Assembly (NCBI GenBank): GCA_012862575.1
Contig: BLSF01000042.1
Coordinates: 248,001-312,000 of the forward strand
Length of the DNA: 64,000 nucleotides
Source: Parietichytrium sp. I65-24A
Taxonomy: Eukaryota; Sar; Bigyra; Thraustochytrida; Thraustochytriidae
Reading direction: 5' to 3'
The notes below the pieces were generated by a model. That model saw only the letters and a list, made by a program, of their open reading frames with translations. It was not told the origin of the DNA and did no database searches. This document shows, piece by piece, positions 43,925 through 55,544 of this stretch (position 1 is the stretch's first letter; each line of letters starts with the position of its first letter). A program made the position numbers and the translations under genes.

Positions 43925-45064
43925 TCAGTCCGACGAAGTGTCACTGCGCAGGTCTGCTTCGAGTCTTTCGGCCTCGGGCATAATAGACCAGTTGGGGCTC
44001 TGCTGCTGTCTCAGCCATCTGAAATCGTCGACGTCCTTCCACATATCTTGGGCTCGATCCGCGCGAAGCCCTGCTTTCTCTATTTGCCCCTCAAGACCGT
44101 CGTAGCGGAGCATGTACGGTGCAAATTGGAGGCCGCTGCAGTGCTCGATGATCGGGCGGGAGAGGACGTGGAGGTAGAAGGAGCAGGCCTCCGTGTTATG
44201 AATTCTGATCTGTCGGCTGGCGACGTGAAAAACACAATTGTGGCAGTTGTCAAAGAAGCAAGACCCGGCGACCGGCCCGCAGAACACTTTGCAATTTCGC
44301 AGACCAAGGAAGCGAACGGCCCCGCTCTGGCTCAAAACGCGAATGACGGAGTTCTCCACTTGAGAGAACCGGACGTCCTGCTCAGGGCGGTCCAGCTTGA
44401 CGTCGATCACGGTCTCCTTCTTGTTCGCGAACACCACCTCGCTCTCGTCAAGTTCCAGCTTGGCCAGCAGCGCCTCTGCGGCCCGCTGCGGCGGCTGCTT
44501 CTCCTCCACTACGGACCCAATGTTTCGCCGCTGCTCCTCGCCCTTGTCCTTCGCCACATCCTCCTCGCGCCCCGCTGGTGCCTGCGGCTGAGCGTTGGAG
44601 CGCCGCGATTTGAAGGCAAACTTCTTGCGAGGGGCCAGTTCCGTTCTCGCGCGGTCGATGTCCGCAGAAAGCTTGGCGATCTTTTCCGTGCTCTGCCGCA
44701 CATCGTAAGGCGCCAGGAACAGCGCCGCGTCCGCGAGCAGCCGTTGCATGTCCTGCACCACTACCGTGAGCTGCTGCATGCGTGTCGCCAGCTCCTGCCT
44801 CTCAGGCGCGGCTGCTGCGGCCTCGGCGAGTCCAGCTTCGACGCGCGACTGTAGCTCGCGGAAGCGTGCCTGGAACACGTCCGCGTTCTCGCGAGGGTCT
44901 TCGCGGGCCTCGCGCTCCTGTTCGCGAGCCGCCGACTGGGCGTCGCGAATGTCCTGCTTGCGACGCCATGCAGCGTCCATCGCCGCCATGCGCTCGTCAG
45001 CGGCCGCGCTCAGCGACTCTGACGGATACTCCGTGCGCAGTGCTTCCGAGGAACTTTCGCCCAT
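43925..45064 (-). CDS. TBCC: Tubulin-binding cofactor C (TBCC)
   Basis: A 379-residue protein with the cofactor C architecture: an N-terminal helical/spectrin-like part (about 1-170), a basic linker, and a C-terminal beta-helix TBCC domain (about 215-340). The domain includes GPVAGSCFFDNCHNCVFHV, SRQIRIHNTEACSFYLHV and SRPIIEHCSGLQFAPY. Arg287 in Q-I-R-I-H is the expected arginine finger that stimulates GTP hydrolysis by beta-tubulin. TBCC completes the folding pathway of alpha/beta-tubulin with cofactors D and E. The longer frame begins at a TTG (45157); the first ATG is at 45064 (MGESSSEAL). Convergent with the RCC1 gene across 270 bp. Confidence 0.9.
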   Translation of the reverse strand: MGESSSEALRTEYPSESLSAAADERMAAMDAAWRRKQDIRDAQSAAREQEREAREDPRENADVFQARFRELQSRVEAGLAEAAAAAPERQELATRMQQLTVVVQDMQRLLADAALFLAPYDVRQSTEKIAKLSADIDRARTELAPRKKFAFKSRRSNAQPQAPAGREEDVAKDKGEEQRRNIGSVVEEKQPPQRAAEALLAKLELDESEVVFANKKETVIDVKLDRPEQDVRFSQVENSVIRVLSQSGAVRFLGLRNCKVFCGPVAGSCFFDNCHNCVFHVASRQIRIHNTEACSFYLHVLSRPIIEHCSGLQFAPYMLRYDGLEGQIEKAGLRADRAQDMWKDVDDFRWLRQQQSPNWSIMPEAERLEADLRSDTSSD

Positions 45065-46036
45065 CCTGGCAACACTCTCCAGTCTACTCGCTCCTGGGAA
45101 GACAGCGGGATCAGCTCTGACCTCTGACCTCTGGCCTCTAGCGCAGAGTGCGGGCAAAGCGGTGACGAACTCAACTCCAACGACTGTCCTCTCTGTGGAA
45201 CAAATCTAGGCTGCTTGCTCGCGACAGAGGCAGTGTCTGCCGCACTTTCGATCTTGCGAGTAGTTTCTGCGGGCAAGCTGAGCTGTGGCGTGTGGCTTTT
45301 GGCTTTTAACTTTTAAATTTTGGCGTTTGGCAGAGTGGTTGAGCCTTCCTTGAGCCACCGACAGCACAAGTCTCCGTTTCCCACGTCGATAGATGTTGCA
45401 ATCTCCCTCTGTGTAAGCGTCTGCAGTCAGCGGCGTTCGTCCACGCGCACTCTCAACCTACCTTCTGGCCCTACAGTCAACGCGCTCAAGTCTCTTGCTC
45501 TCCCGCAGTCCTCTCCCGTTCAATACAATGTACTGACTGTGAGTACATGTACATTTGATTCACTTTCACAGTCAATACAACAATTGTTCAACAATGTTCT
45601 GAAGAATGAATGAATGAATGAATGAATGAATGGGACAAGTACCATGGTACTCAGTACTCAGTGCTAGTGTGAGTGAGTACCGGTACTCACAGCCAGTACT
45701 AGTACACTACGCGAGTACCAGTGTGATTAGAATTCAGATGGCCGCCACTATTAGTCCCCGAGTCGCACGTTAGACGTTGGCCGGTTCTGGTCCACGTTCC
45801 TTTTCGTTCTTTTTGATCGCGAACAGCTCTCCCTTCTCCACGGGTGTGCACTGTGATATGTGATACCGCTAGTGACGCATCTACCCTGATTTGTAGGCTA
45901 CGCAAATGGGGACACGTGTGGGGGTGTCCTCGGCGCTGCCGTGGCCGACTTGACTTGCGTGAGCGTTGGGCGCGTCCGTCTGTCCGACCTTCCGTCTGTC
46001 CGTCTGTCCGACCGTCCGTCTGTCCGTCCTTCGTCG
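45065..46036. promoter_or_regulatory. Divergent intergenic region with GTAC palindromes and GTCCGTCT repeat
   Basis: A 970-bp divergent gap. It includes ATGTACTGACTGTGAGTACAT (45529-45549), a 7-bp inverted repeat around the recurring motif, then GAAT repeats (45605-45632) and a dense run of GTAC/GAGTACC/GGTACT palindromes (45637-45722). A near match to the motif on the minus strand is at 45687. A GTCCGTCT repeat at about 45974-46029 sits directly before the DUF6151-type start. Confidence 0.55.
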
Positions 46037-46645
46037 ATGAGCGCCAAGCTGACGTGCGCGTGCGGCGGTGTCCGCGGCCGCGTTGGGCGTTCGCGAACGA
46101 AGGCGATAGACGTGGAGTGTTGGTGCGGTGCGTGCGTGGGCGCCGAGCAGTGGCTGTCGCTTCAGAGGAGCGCTGGATCTGGATCGGAGGTTGCGACGGG
46201 AGAGGTCTCCAGGAGGTTGCTGGTCGCACGGTCCCGGGTGCACATCTCGCAAGGCGCAGAGTGGGTGTCGAAAGTGCGGGTGAAAGGGTTCCGGGAAAGG
46301 TACTTCTACGCGAGGTGCTGCCACACGCCGCTGTTCGCGGATGGGTGCTGCTTCAATGCGATGGTGTTCACGAATGCGCTCAAAGATCAAGCAGATGTGA
46401 AAGTTCTGCTTGGGAATGGAGGCGGCAAAAGATTTCGCGTGGCCGGCACGAGGCGGTTGAAGCGCTCATCGGGGTCTGGTCATGGTCATGGGCAAGTGGA
46501 GATGTACTGGGAATTTGTCTTCGCTGCGCTGGCCTTGTTGCTGGCAGAAGTCTTCGCTTGTGAAAGAAAGCGGTTTTGGACAGCGGATTGGTTCAAAGAC
46601 ATCGAGCCGCAAACGATCGACTTGGCCGGTCAGAGACCTGCTTGA
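46037..46645 (+). CDS. DUF6151 / GFA-like zinc-binding protein
   Basis: A 202-residue protein from MSAKLTCACGGVRG (46037). Upstream codons of the same frame translate the GTCCGTCT repeat and are not believable. Features follow the GFA-like DUF6151 family: an N-terminal CACG, then CWCGAC, a segment like VSRRLLVARSRVHISQG, and RERYFYARCCHTPLF. The six cysteines should bind zinc, as in glutathione-dependent formaldehyde-activating enzymes. A hydrophobic segment (YWEFVFAALALLLAEVF) near residue 160 could be a membrane anchor or buried helix. The family is best known in bacteria and its reaction is not established. It converges on the DUF4291 gene with only 109 bp between stops. Confidence 0.68.
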   Translation: MSAKLTCACGGVRGRVGRSRTKAIDVECWCGACVGAEQWLSLQRSAGSGSEVATGEVSRRLLVARSRVHISQGAEWVSKVRVKGFRERYFYARCCHTPLFADGCCFNAMVFTNALKDQADVKVLLGNGGGKRFRVAGTRRLKRSSGSGHGHGQVEMYWEFVFAALALLLAEVFACERKRFWTADWFKDIEPQTIDLAGQRPA

Positions 46646-46754
46646 AAGACTCGTTGAAAATAACACTTTTGAACTTTAGAATTAACAGCAAATATTTGTG
46701 TACAAATGAGCGTTTTCAAAAGGCTGTGCGATTTGAAAAAAAAAATGGTTGCTT

Positions 46755-47573
46755 TCAGTCCGCCATTGGAACCACGAGCATGAGGCGCGCCTTGGCTTCG
46801 TCAGAGCAGCTTGGCATGTATGGCCTTTCGCACGGCAGGAGCGGAGAAAGCTCGGCCATTGCCAACTTGCACTCCTCTGGCTTCAAACTATGAGCGTGGC
46901 CCACTTTGGCAGCTAATTCGCTCACGTCTTGGATAGATATTGCGCTTTTAACGTACAACTCAGACATTGGCCCCTTCAGACCAATCTGTATAGCTCGCCT
47001 TCGCAGCATCCTTCGCGGATCTCTTCCTTCCGAAGAAAACAGATCTCGCTCCGGGTCCCACTGCACTCTCCCATTGCTGCCGCCGCCTTTCTCGCCACAC
47101 TTGCAGTGCTCAAGCAACTTGGAAACCGCATGATGCGACAACTTAATCTTCAATATCCTGTTCTGATTGGACTTGCGACCGTAGCCGGCGCGATAAAGCA
47201 TCCACGCGAAGGATGGCTTAATCCACGTCATTCGCACTGGCTTAAACGCCGGTCCCCCGAAGCAATTGTGCTCAAGGGCCCAGTCCGCGATCTCATCGTT
47301 GTAAGCCTGGTAAAAATAGACACCTTCGGCATCCCACTCAGCTCTGAATACTTTTGTTTCTTCGGAGGCACTCTCTGAATCCACGGTGAACTTCTCCATT
47401 TCATCACCTTCGGCCACTTCAACCGATTCTAATCTTTCAACACTCATGACTCTGGTCTCCAAACTTTTTCTGAATTCTGCTACTTTGAACGTTTGGGTTT
47501 TGGTTTGACCTAGGGTGTAGAGATCGCACTCGCTTGCTTTCAGCGAGGCTGCAAGTGTGCTGCGTTTCGTCAT
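46755..47573 (-). CDS. DUF4291 family protein
   Basis: A 272-residue protein from the first ATG (47573, MTKRSTLAAS). The upstream frame continues to a TTG. The family core is clear: FRAEWDAEGVYFYQAYND, then PVRMTWIKPSFAWMLYRAGYGRK, QNRILKIKLSHHAV, VQWDPERDLF and RRAIQIGLKG, with a final block of LPCERPYMPS. The invariant MTWIKPSF and QWDPERD motifs are intact, so the protein is probably functional. The family occurs in bacteria and scattered eukaryotes with no known activity. The N-terminal 80 residues are specific to this gene. Confidence 0.85.
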   Translation of the reverse strand: MTKRSTLAASLKASECDLYTLGQTKTQTFKVAEFRKSLETRVMSVERLESVEVAEGDEMEKFTVDSESASEETKVFRAEWDAEGVYFYQAYNDEIADWALEHNCFGGPAFKPVRMTWIKPSFAWMLYRAGYGRKSNQNRILKIKLSHHAVSKLLEHCKCGEKGGGSNGRVQWDPERDLFSSEGRDPRRMLRRRAIQIGLKGPMSELYVKSAISIQDVSELAAKVGHAHSLKPEECKLAMAELSPLLPCERPYMPSCSDEAKARLMLVVPMAD

Positions 47574-48088
47574 CGTTACAATGCAACACCCTTTCACTTG
47601 CGCATCCAACTGCTAATGTTTTCCTCAACAAGCCTATCGAAGATGCATCGCGAGTTCATGTCCACAGACCAGTGTACTGAGTACCGCTCGCTCGCAGCCC
47701 AAGTGTTTTACAAAACAACTAAACGAGTGCTTGTTCACACGTTGTGTTGTCAGTCAGTCTGTTTTTATAAATGTACAAAGCAAGTGAAAGTTGCCTCAGT
47801 TGCCTCATGATACTCATGGTTGCCTCCAATGCTCCGCTCTGCCGAGTCATTGCGGCAACGTTCCGCTCCATGAGGCTCCTTTGAGGTTCCTTTTGTTCCC
47901 TCCCGTTTTGCTCGGTGAGGCTCCTTTTGTTCTCCAATGCCTTTTTTGGGCGGGTGCTTTGCCTGCTTTGCGCCACGTTACAGAGATTTACAGAGTACCA
48001 TACTGACTGTGAGTACATGTGAGTACTGTCCACACGCACGGTATCGCACTGTCACGCAGACGGTCCTTGGGGTTAAGCGCGCTCCACG
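47574..48088. promoter_or_regulatory. Short divergent promoter region
   Basis: The smallest divergent gap (515 bp), so a shared bidirectional promoter is plausible. It holds ACTGACTGTGAG at 48002-48013 inside CATACTGACTGTGAGTACATG, about 75 bp upstream of the WW gene ATG. A block with TGCCTC and GAGGCTCCTTT repeats lies at about 47790-47935. Confidence 0.5.
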
Positions 48089-51000
48089 ATGGAGGATGCT
48101 GCGAAGAACCGGAAGGCGAAGCGACTAGGTGAGTGGAGAACATTAGGGCGCGGGTTCTTCCCACTGGGCAGCGGGGCTCACTCTGGAGTGAAGGGCTGGC
48201 CTGGTTGGTGTGTGAAAAGAAGAGTTGATTTCGGCGTCGTAATTTCTTTGATGATTTCACGTACCTCGATGCGGCTTGATTGAGCGTTGTTACTGACGAT
48301 ATTGTCGTTTGCACCTTGCGTTTTGGATTGCTGTGTTCGCTCTGGTTGCGATATCAGGCAATGGGTGGCACGTTGCTTTCAGCGATAAGCACCAAAGACA
48401 CTATTATTTCAACACGGTAACGAATCAGAGGACATGGCACGAGCCGGAGATCATTCGGCCGATCTCCAAAAAAGTTGCTTCCGACTGGTCCAAGCACTGG
48501 GACGCGCAGTACAAAAGGCACTTCTTTTTCAATAAGCGCACTGGAGAGAGCACCTGGACAAACCCGGCGATTGCAATACAGAATGCAAAGTTACGCAACG
48601 AGGTATTCAATGACGACTATACGGCGGTCACCGGCGGTGCACCTGGCAGCAGCGAGCAGCACGCAAAGGAGGCGCAAGAATCCTTGCACTCTGAGGCGGA
48701 TTCCTCCAAACCAAAGCCGGAGCCACCGGACTCTACCCCCTATCACTCAAATGATGAGTCGGAGAATGAGGCATTCATGTCGAGTCCTTTGAACAGCCCA
48801 AGCAGCGTGGCGACAAGCAGTGTCTCGGAGCTGGCGATAGGTGGCCCCGATGTGCGAAGTAGGTTGACGACCAAGAAATCCAGTGACTCTCAGCGGTTTC
48901 CTGAAGATGACCTCAAGCGAGCAGTTCAAAGTGCAGTTTACGAATCAAGCAAACAACGCGGCCGAGTGATGTCGGAGGATAGCGGATATGACGCCATGGA
49001 CAGCGAGCCGGACGAGTCGCAAAGTAGTGCCAAGCAGAACGACACTCATCAAGCTGACTTATCTCGTAAAGCTCGCACTTCGAGGCAGCCTACATTCTCG
49101 GTCTCATCTAACATATCGGTTCTTGATTCCGATGGCTTCACTTCCTCAGGAGCAGAGAGATCTACTACGCCTGAAAGAAAGCGGGCAACTCGGAATCGGT
49201 CCCGCGACGCTGGCGCTGGAAGTTATGATGGGGCGCAATCACACGATGAATCAGAAGAGGTTGACGTCTCATCGATGAAGCAGAGCCCTTCTATGGAAAG
49301 AATAGAAGGTGCGACACATGGGGGGTCAGTTCCGCGAATGGATTCTTCGAAAGGCTCTGTAGATTTCTCCGCTCCAGATAGAAAAGCAGGCGCTTCCGGC
49401 GATAACAATGATTTTGCAGTAGAGCAGAGTACTCCGAACAACCAATCCATGGGGAGTTCCCAATTTCAAGATAAGGATAGCTACAAAAGCGCTAAACTTG
49501 CGGCAGATGAAGGTAAAACGGGATTAAACGTTCCATCGAGTAAACGTTTTGGCGAAGATAGGGCCGATCTAGATTTTGGAGTTGCAGATTTCGCCAGCAA
49601 CGATAAATTTGACAAGAACAGTGGTGAGGATGATGACGATGGGGAGGAGGAGGAGGAGGAGGAAAACTCTGATTGCGGTGGGCCTAATCGAAATGAGAAA
49701 CCACGAAGCGCGATGAGGTCTGGCGCAAAATACGATAATAGCGATGGACAGGTGTCGGATGATGATGATGATCACAGTGATCGGCAAAGCGTGCACGAAT
49801 CAAGCTCAGGCCGTAACTCTGCAGGAGAAGAGGACAAAAGCATAAAACTTGTTGATTCTCGTACAACGGATGACAGCGATGGGCTGGAAGTAGTCGATAA
49901 GCATACGGAGAAGAGTATCAAATCTGTGGATCCCCAACTTGACCCTCAGACAGAAAAGTCCAAGTTCGCAAATAGAGGCAACCATCGATCTGAGAATTCT
50001 GCTTCTGAATTTGTAGAATCTCATACTGATAGGACTCAAGCTGGAATCGATCACGGCTCTGATTCCGACCCAGAGCGGTTCCCTGAATTGCGGAAGCCTC
50101 GTTCACAAAGGTCAAGCAAAAATGGGTCAGAAGCTGCCGATAAAATGTCACAGAGCTCCGGCAAACTCGCAAATGGCCGTGGCTCAGCAACCGAAGACGA
50201 TGAGCGAGCTGAAAGCGAAGCTTCTGTAGGCTCTGAACGAGAGCAACTGGACGGAAGGGAAATTCGACGAAGGGCCCACACGTCAGAGAGCAGTGAGGAA
50301 GATGGGGACGAACAGGACGCATCTTCACGGTCAAGGGGGTCTTCCGCCATGCCCGATGTCGAGGATGCTGAAGCTGAGGTCGACGATGTCGATTGTGACG
50401 GGTCAGACACTTGTGGGGCAGAGCAGGAAAACGTATCTCAGACCAATGTGTCAAGGAACCTAGCGTCAGTTTCACACAATGTTGCCTCTCTGGAAGACGA
50501 TCGTGGTGCTGCAACGCAAGAGACTCTCAAGGTTGATACAAATGCCGGGAACGAAGAAGGGGCTCTGCCAGATGAAACTGAGAAAAATGCAGAGAAGACA
50601 ATCGGCGACGCAGGCTTTAGAAGCGCTAGTAGCAAGAGTTTGACAACGCAGGGGATAGAGGATGTTGGCGACGTATCTACGTATGTTTCCGACGAAGACG
50701 GGATCGAAGGTGACCTAGACACGTCAGCATTTCAATCAGGCAAAACTTTTCACACGAATTACACTGAGCGTGACTCGGACGCTGATGACACCAATAGGAA
50801 TTCCGGCCCCAAACAAGCCGAGCTTGATGAAGCAGACGTTGAAGAGGTTTCATCAAGCGATGAATCCCAGCACGGTACAGAGCGAAGCTCTGTCAGTAGT
50901 GCTGGGGCATCTATGCGAAAACGGAGTTCACAGAGTGAGCAAGAGTCTCTCACGGAAGGTGACAACGGCGATGGGCTCGTCGCAGACGATGACCGCGGCG

Positions 51001-54000
51001 ATCGCACACATTCAGCAAACGATGTCGACAGCCTGCCGTCAGCAAGTGACGATGATAACTTACCAAGTGAAATTGAGATGACATCTGACGAGGACGACTG
51101 CACCCCCAAAGCGGCCTTCTCTGAGGCGGAACGAGGCGGCACATGGCGCGACTCAGGTGAGGAGAACGAATCGGATAATGACAGCGTCCTGGACGAAGAT
51201 CACGGCAATGCTCAGGGGAAAGACTTTGAAGGCACGGGTTCAAATGTAGATCGATCGCGGCATTCTCATTCTCCGCAACAAAAGTTGCACCGAAAGAATG
51301 ATCAATGTGTTAGTAAAGATAGCGCTTCAAAGTCAGACACGGATTGCAACTCTGGAGCAGAAGAAGAAGAGGAACACGAAGAAAACCGACACAAAGCTGT
51401 AGTGTCGCATTCCGTAGAATATGAGAGTGGTAGATCTGTTGCCTCAGAGTCTATCAACGGCGAAGACAACTCAGAGAACGGCAGTGGAATGGACGAAGAC
51501 GGAGCAGGAGGTCAAAGTGAAGGTGAAGGTGGAGATGGAGATGATGGCCGATCTCAGGATTCCGGTTTCGCACGAACAAAAGCGCGTACATCAGAGGGTG
51601 GAATAAATAGGCGCGCTTCAGAGTCAGATACGGAGCTCAATTCTGCAGAAGAAGAAGAAGAAGAAGAAGACAACCAACATAAAACTTTTGCGCGGCGTTC
51701 AGTGGGATCGAAGAGTGGCAGATCTGATGCCTTAGAGTCTATCGACGGCGAAATCAATTCGGAGAACAGCAGTGGACTGGACGAAGATGAGGGAGGAGAA
51801 GAAGGGCACGGTGAGAGCGAAGATGATGACCGATCCCACGGTTCCGATTCTGCACGAAGAGAGCCGGATGTATCCAAGAAAGCTCAAAGCGGAAATAGAG
51901 ACAGCGTTTCAGAGTCAGACACGGAGCGCAATTCTGCAGAAGAAGAAGAAGAAGACAACCAACGTAAAACTTTTGCGCGGCGTTCAGTGGGAGCGAAGAG
52001 TGGCAGACCTGATGCCTCAGAGTCTATCGACGGCGAAATCAATTCGGAGAACAGCAGTGGACTGGACGAAGATGAGGGAGGAGAAGAAGGGCACGGTGAG
52101 AGCGAAGATGATGACCGATCCCACGGTTCCGATTCTGCACGAAGAGAGCCGGATGTATCCGAGAAAGCTCGAAGCGGAAATAGAGAAAACGCTTCAGAGT
52201 CAGACACAGGGAGCAATTCTGCAGAAGAAGAAGTAGACGAGGACAAGCAACACGAGACTTTAGTGCCCCGTTTAGTGGGCTCGGACAGTGGTAGATCTGA
52301 TGCCTCAGAGTCAATCGACGGCGAAGACAACTCAGAGAACGGCAGTGGGATGGACGAAGAGGTAGCAGGGGGGCGAGCCGAAGGTGAAGGTGAAGGTGAA
52401 GATGACAACCGAGCTCAGGATTCTGGTTTTGCGCAAACAAAAGCGCGTACATCAAAGAAAGCTCAGGGTGGAATTAGCGAGACCGCATCAGAGTCAGACA
52501 AGGAGCGCAATTCTGCGGAAGAGGAGGAAGAAGTTAATCAGCGCAAGACTTTTGTGTCGCATTCAGTTCATTCGAAGAGTTGCAGATCTGATGCCTCAGA
52601 GTCTATCGACGACGAAGACAATTCAGAGAACGCCAGTGGAGTGGACGAAGATGAAGGAGAAGGGCAGGGCGAGAGTGAAGATGACGGCCGATCTCAGGGT
52701 TCCGATTCTGCACGAAGACAGTCGGCTGTATCCAAGAAAGCTCAAGGCGGAAATAGAGATAGCGCTTCAGAGTCTGACACGGAGCGCAATTCTGCAGAAG
52801 AAGAAGTAGACGAGGACAAGCAACACGAGACTTTAGTGCCCCGTTCAGTGGGCTCGGAGAGTGGTAGATCTGATGCCTCAGAGTCTATCGACGGCGACGA
52901 CAACTCAGAGAACGGCAATGGGATGGACGAAGATGAGGGAGAAGAAGAAGAGCACGGTGAGAGCGAAGATGATAATCGATCCCAGGGTTCCGATTCTGCA
53001 CGAAGAGAGCCGGCTGTATCCAAGAAAGCTCAAAGCGGAAATAGAGATAGCGCTTCAGAGTCTGACACGGAGCGCAATTCTGCAGAAGAAGTAGACGAAG
53101 ACAACCAACAAGAGACATTAGTACCCCGTTTAGTGGGCTCGGACAGTGGCAGATCTGATGCCTCAGAGTCTATCGACAACGACGGCAATTCAGAGAACGC
53201 CAGTGGAGTGGACGAAGATGAAGGAGAAGGGCAGGGCGAGAGTGAAGATGATGACCGATTTCAGGGTTCTGATTCTGCACGAAGACAGCCGGCTGTAGCA
53301 AAGAAAGCTCAAAGCGGAAATACAGATAGCGCTTCAGAGTCTGACACGGAGCGCAATTCTGCAGAAGAAGTAGACGAAGACAACGAACACGAGACTTTAG
53401 TGCCCCGTTTAGTGGGCTCGGACAGAAGTAGATCTGATGCCTCAGAGTCTATCGACGGCGAAGACAACTCAGAGAACGGCAGTGGAATGGACGAAGGCGA
53501 AGTAGGTCAGGGCGTGAGTGAAGGCAGCGATCGATCTCAAGGTTCCGATTTTGCACCAGGGAAGGTGCATAACAGAATACCTCACTCCAGGGGGAGAGTT
53601 CGTGATTCAGGTGCGAAGCGTTCTGAACCTCGGTCAAGCGACAGGAGAGAAGGCCACGTTCGATCTGAAGGTGACATCTCAGGAGGAGGAGGGTCTCGAA
53701 ACGCAACGAGTCATGAATTGTTGGAGACGCATTCTACAGCTACCAGGGAGGAAGACAGGGAATCTGAATCCAGCGCTGGGGAAAATGATCACGAATTTCA
53801 AACGACTGTTCGCGCTGATGACCGGTCTGCCAGTGTACAATCCGAGGACTCTGCAACTTCAGCTAAGGAGCGCAAGGCAATGGAATCTGACTTGGAACAT
53901 TCGAATTCGAGCGCAGAGAGTGTAGAGGAAGAGCGGGACGAGGAAGCTGAATATTCTCGGCGTAGGGGATCATCTGCTGTGGTCGACGCCGAGGATGTCC

Positions 54001-55544
54001 TGACGGATGCCGATGACGACGATCGAGACAAGAAACTCCTGTCGGGTGGCCATCAAGGCGACGACGAGGTCTCTGAACCTTTAGCTATGGTGCCTGGAGG
54101 CGCTACCTCGAACTTGCTCCACAAGTCGATATCGCAGGATGCTCATGAGCTTGATGAGAAGCCAATGCGCGATACGAATTCATCCAGCGACGAGAAGGAA
54201 GTTTCGTCAATTGATAAAAGGACGGATACTATTGAAGGAAGCGCACGCAAAGGTCTGCGCGACGCAGAGACTGAGGACAAAACGGACCATGGGTCAGCTG
54301 CGGGTGCTTTTGGAAGATCATCGGGGCAGTTGTTGCCCAAAGGTCAAAGCTTTGTTGATTTGGGCTCTAATCAGAGCGTGTTCTCTGGACTTGTGGCAGG
54401 GTATGACAGTGGATATGACTCAGAAGACGACAATGTCAGCGAAGGGATTTTGTCTGGCGATTTACAAGTGCAGGACAACAGCATAGCCAGAGCTAGGAGT
54501 CCGTCAGTCGAGAAGAGTAGTGAGGCAAATGGCTATTCAAGCTCTTCGAACGAATCCCTCCCCGCAAAAAACACTGCCAGAGACCAGAAGGAGCTAGGAT
54601 TTGCGAGTGCCGCAGAAAACTCTTTACGTGGTGGAGGACTGGGGTCAGGAGATCATGCAAGCTCTGTCGGAATGGACTCGGTGGAGAACGCTGAAAATGA
54701 TGCGGAGGAAGGAGAAAGTGCGAGTGTAATCGAGAGTCATCACATAGGCGAAGATGCCGAATCATTTAGCGGTAGCGATTTTACGACGCAGCCGAAGGTA
54801 GGGAGTTCAATAAAAGCCCGGCTATCACAGCTGCGAAGTCTAAGCAACAAGTCGCTTACCCGCGAGCGGCGAGCAAGTCTTGAGCGCTTAAGCAGCTCAA
54901 GGAGTGTGACAGGCTCTTCGATCAAGGCTGAGGCTGAGGCCAGTACGCCGCCTAGCCCAGGAGGGGCAAAGTCTGCACCGCAAACGAACACGACTGAGGA
55001 AGTCCCGATTAAAATGAGCTTTCACATGGAGCAAGTCGAAGAGACAGCTAGAACTCGTTCGGTATCGTTTCGGACCGCAGTAGAGAAGTTCTCATCGTCC
55101 GTTCGTGGCAAGTCCTTGTTGCACGCAGAATCGGGTTGGTCGAGTGATGAAGATGAAAAGCAGCCTTTGGGGCCTCATCGCCGGGCTTCTCGCCAGTACT
55201 CAAATCCTTCTGGTGGCCAACCTGCGGATCGCCAAGCTTTGGATCTGACTCCGGAACTGGAGTCCATTCCAATGTTTGACTTTGACCCACAGACTGGTAC
55301 TTTTGGGATCCGAAGTTCTGCAGACGGCCCAATCCTGGACTTTTATGGCGACGCTATCAAGGAGATTGACACTATAGCCAGGATCCTTGAGAAACCAATC
55401 AATGCGGAGTCGCTAAACGAAACACGGCAAATTTTTCGTTTTGAAGAAAGCAGTATTATCCGACAAGTTGACGACTTCGAGGCATGCATGGAGTTCTTAG
55501 AAACCGAAATTCTTCAGCAATTTGACGCCCTTCAGCACAAATGA
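48089..55544 (+). CDS. Giant acidic protein with two WW domains and eight long repeats
   Basis: Two exons: 48089-48128 and 48358-55544, with a 229-nt intron (48129-48357). The donor is TAG|GTGAGT, TACTGAC lies near 48286 and the acceptor is ATATCAG. The main frame has no ATG before the WW domains, and splicing supplies MEDAAKNRKAKRLG in frame, for a total of 2408 residues. WW1 (about 17-43: W17, W40, P43) and WW2 (about 57-83: W57, W80, P83) bind Pro-rich ligands in other proteins. The rest is Ser/Asp/Glu-rich and disordered. Residues about 1004-1765 hold eight repeats of about 95 residues with SESDTERNSAEE, SGRSDASESIDGE and SENGSGMDE. The motif SGYD appears several times outside them. A basic Ser-rich part near 2190 and a conserved-looking helical C-terminus follow. 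Phospho-regulation is likely; function unknown. Confidence 0.78.
51320..53610 (+). repeat. Eight coding tandem repeats of about 278-294 bp
   Basis: The landmark TCAGAGTCAGACACGGAGCG recurs (with changes) at about 51328, 51621, 51910, 52194, 52488, 52768, 53056 and 53334. Units 2 and 3 are almost identical over some 200 bases, including silent sites, and unit pairs 5/7 and 6/7 share other blocks. This indicates recent unequal exchange or gene conversion within the gene. Confidence 0.85.

Noticed and set aside
45325-45360. A-box-like TGGCAGAGTGGTTGAGC, reminiscent of tRNA-Ser/Leu
   Set aside because: No B box or matching acceptor stem follows within tRNA length.
45844-46563. 239-codon frame overlapping the DUF6151-type gene, and its antisense counterparts
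   Set aside because: They are shadows of the GTCCGTCT repeat and of the Cys-rich coding sequence in other frames.
48309-48357. Signal-peptide-like N-terminus (LHLAFWIAVFALVAIS) of the WW protein
   Set aside because: It starts at TTG and lies inside the inferred intron; the spliced exon 1 gives a proper ATG start.
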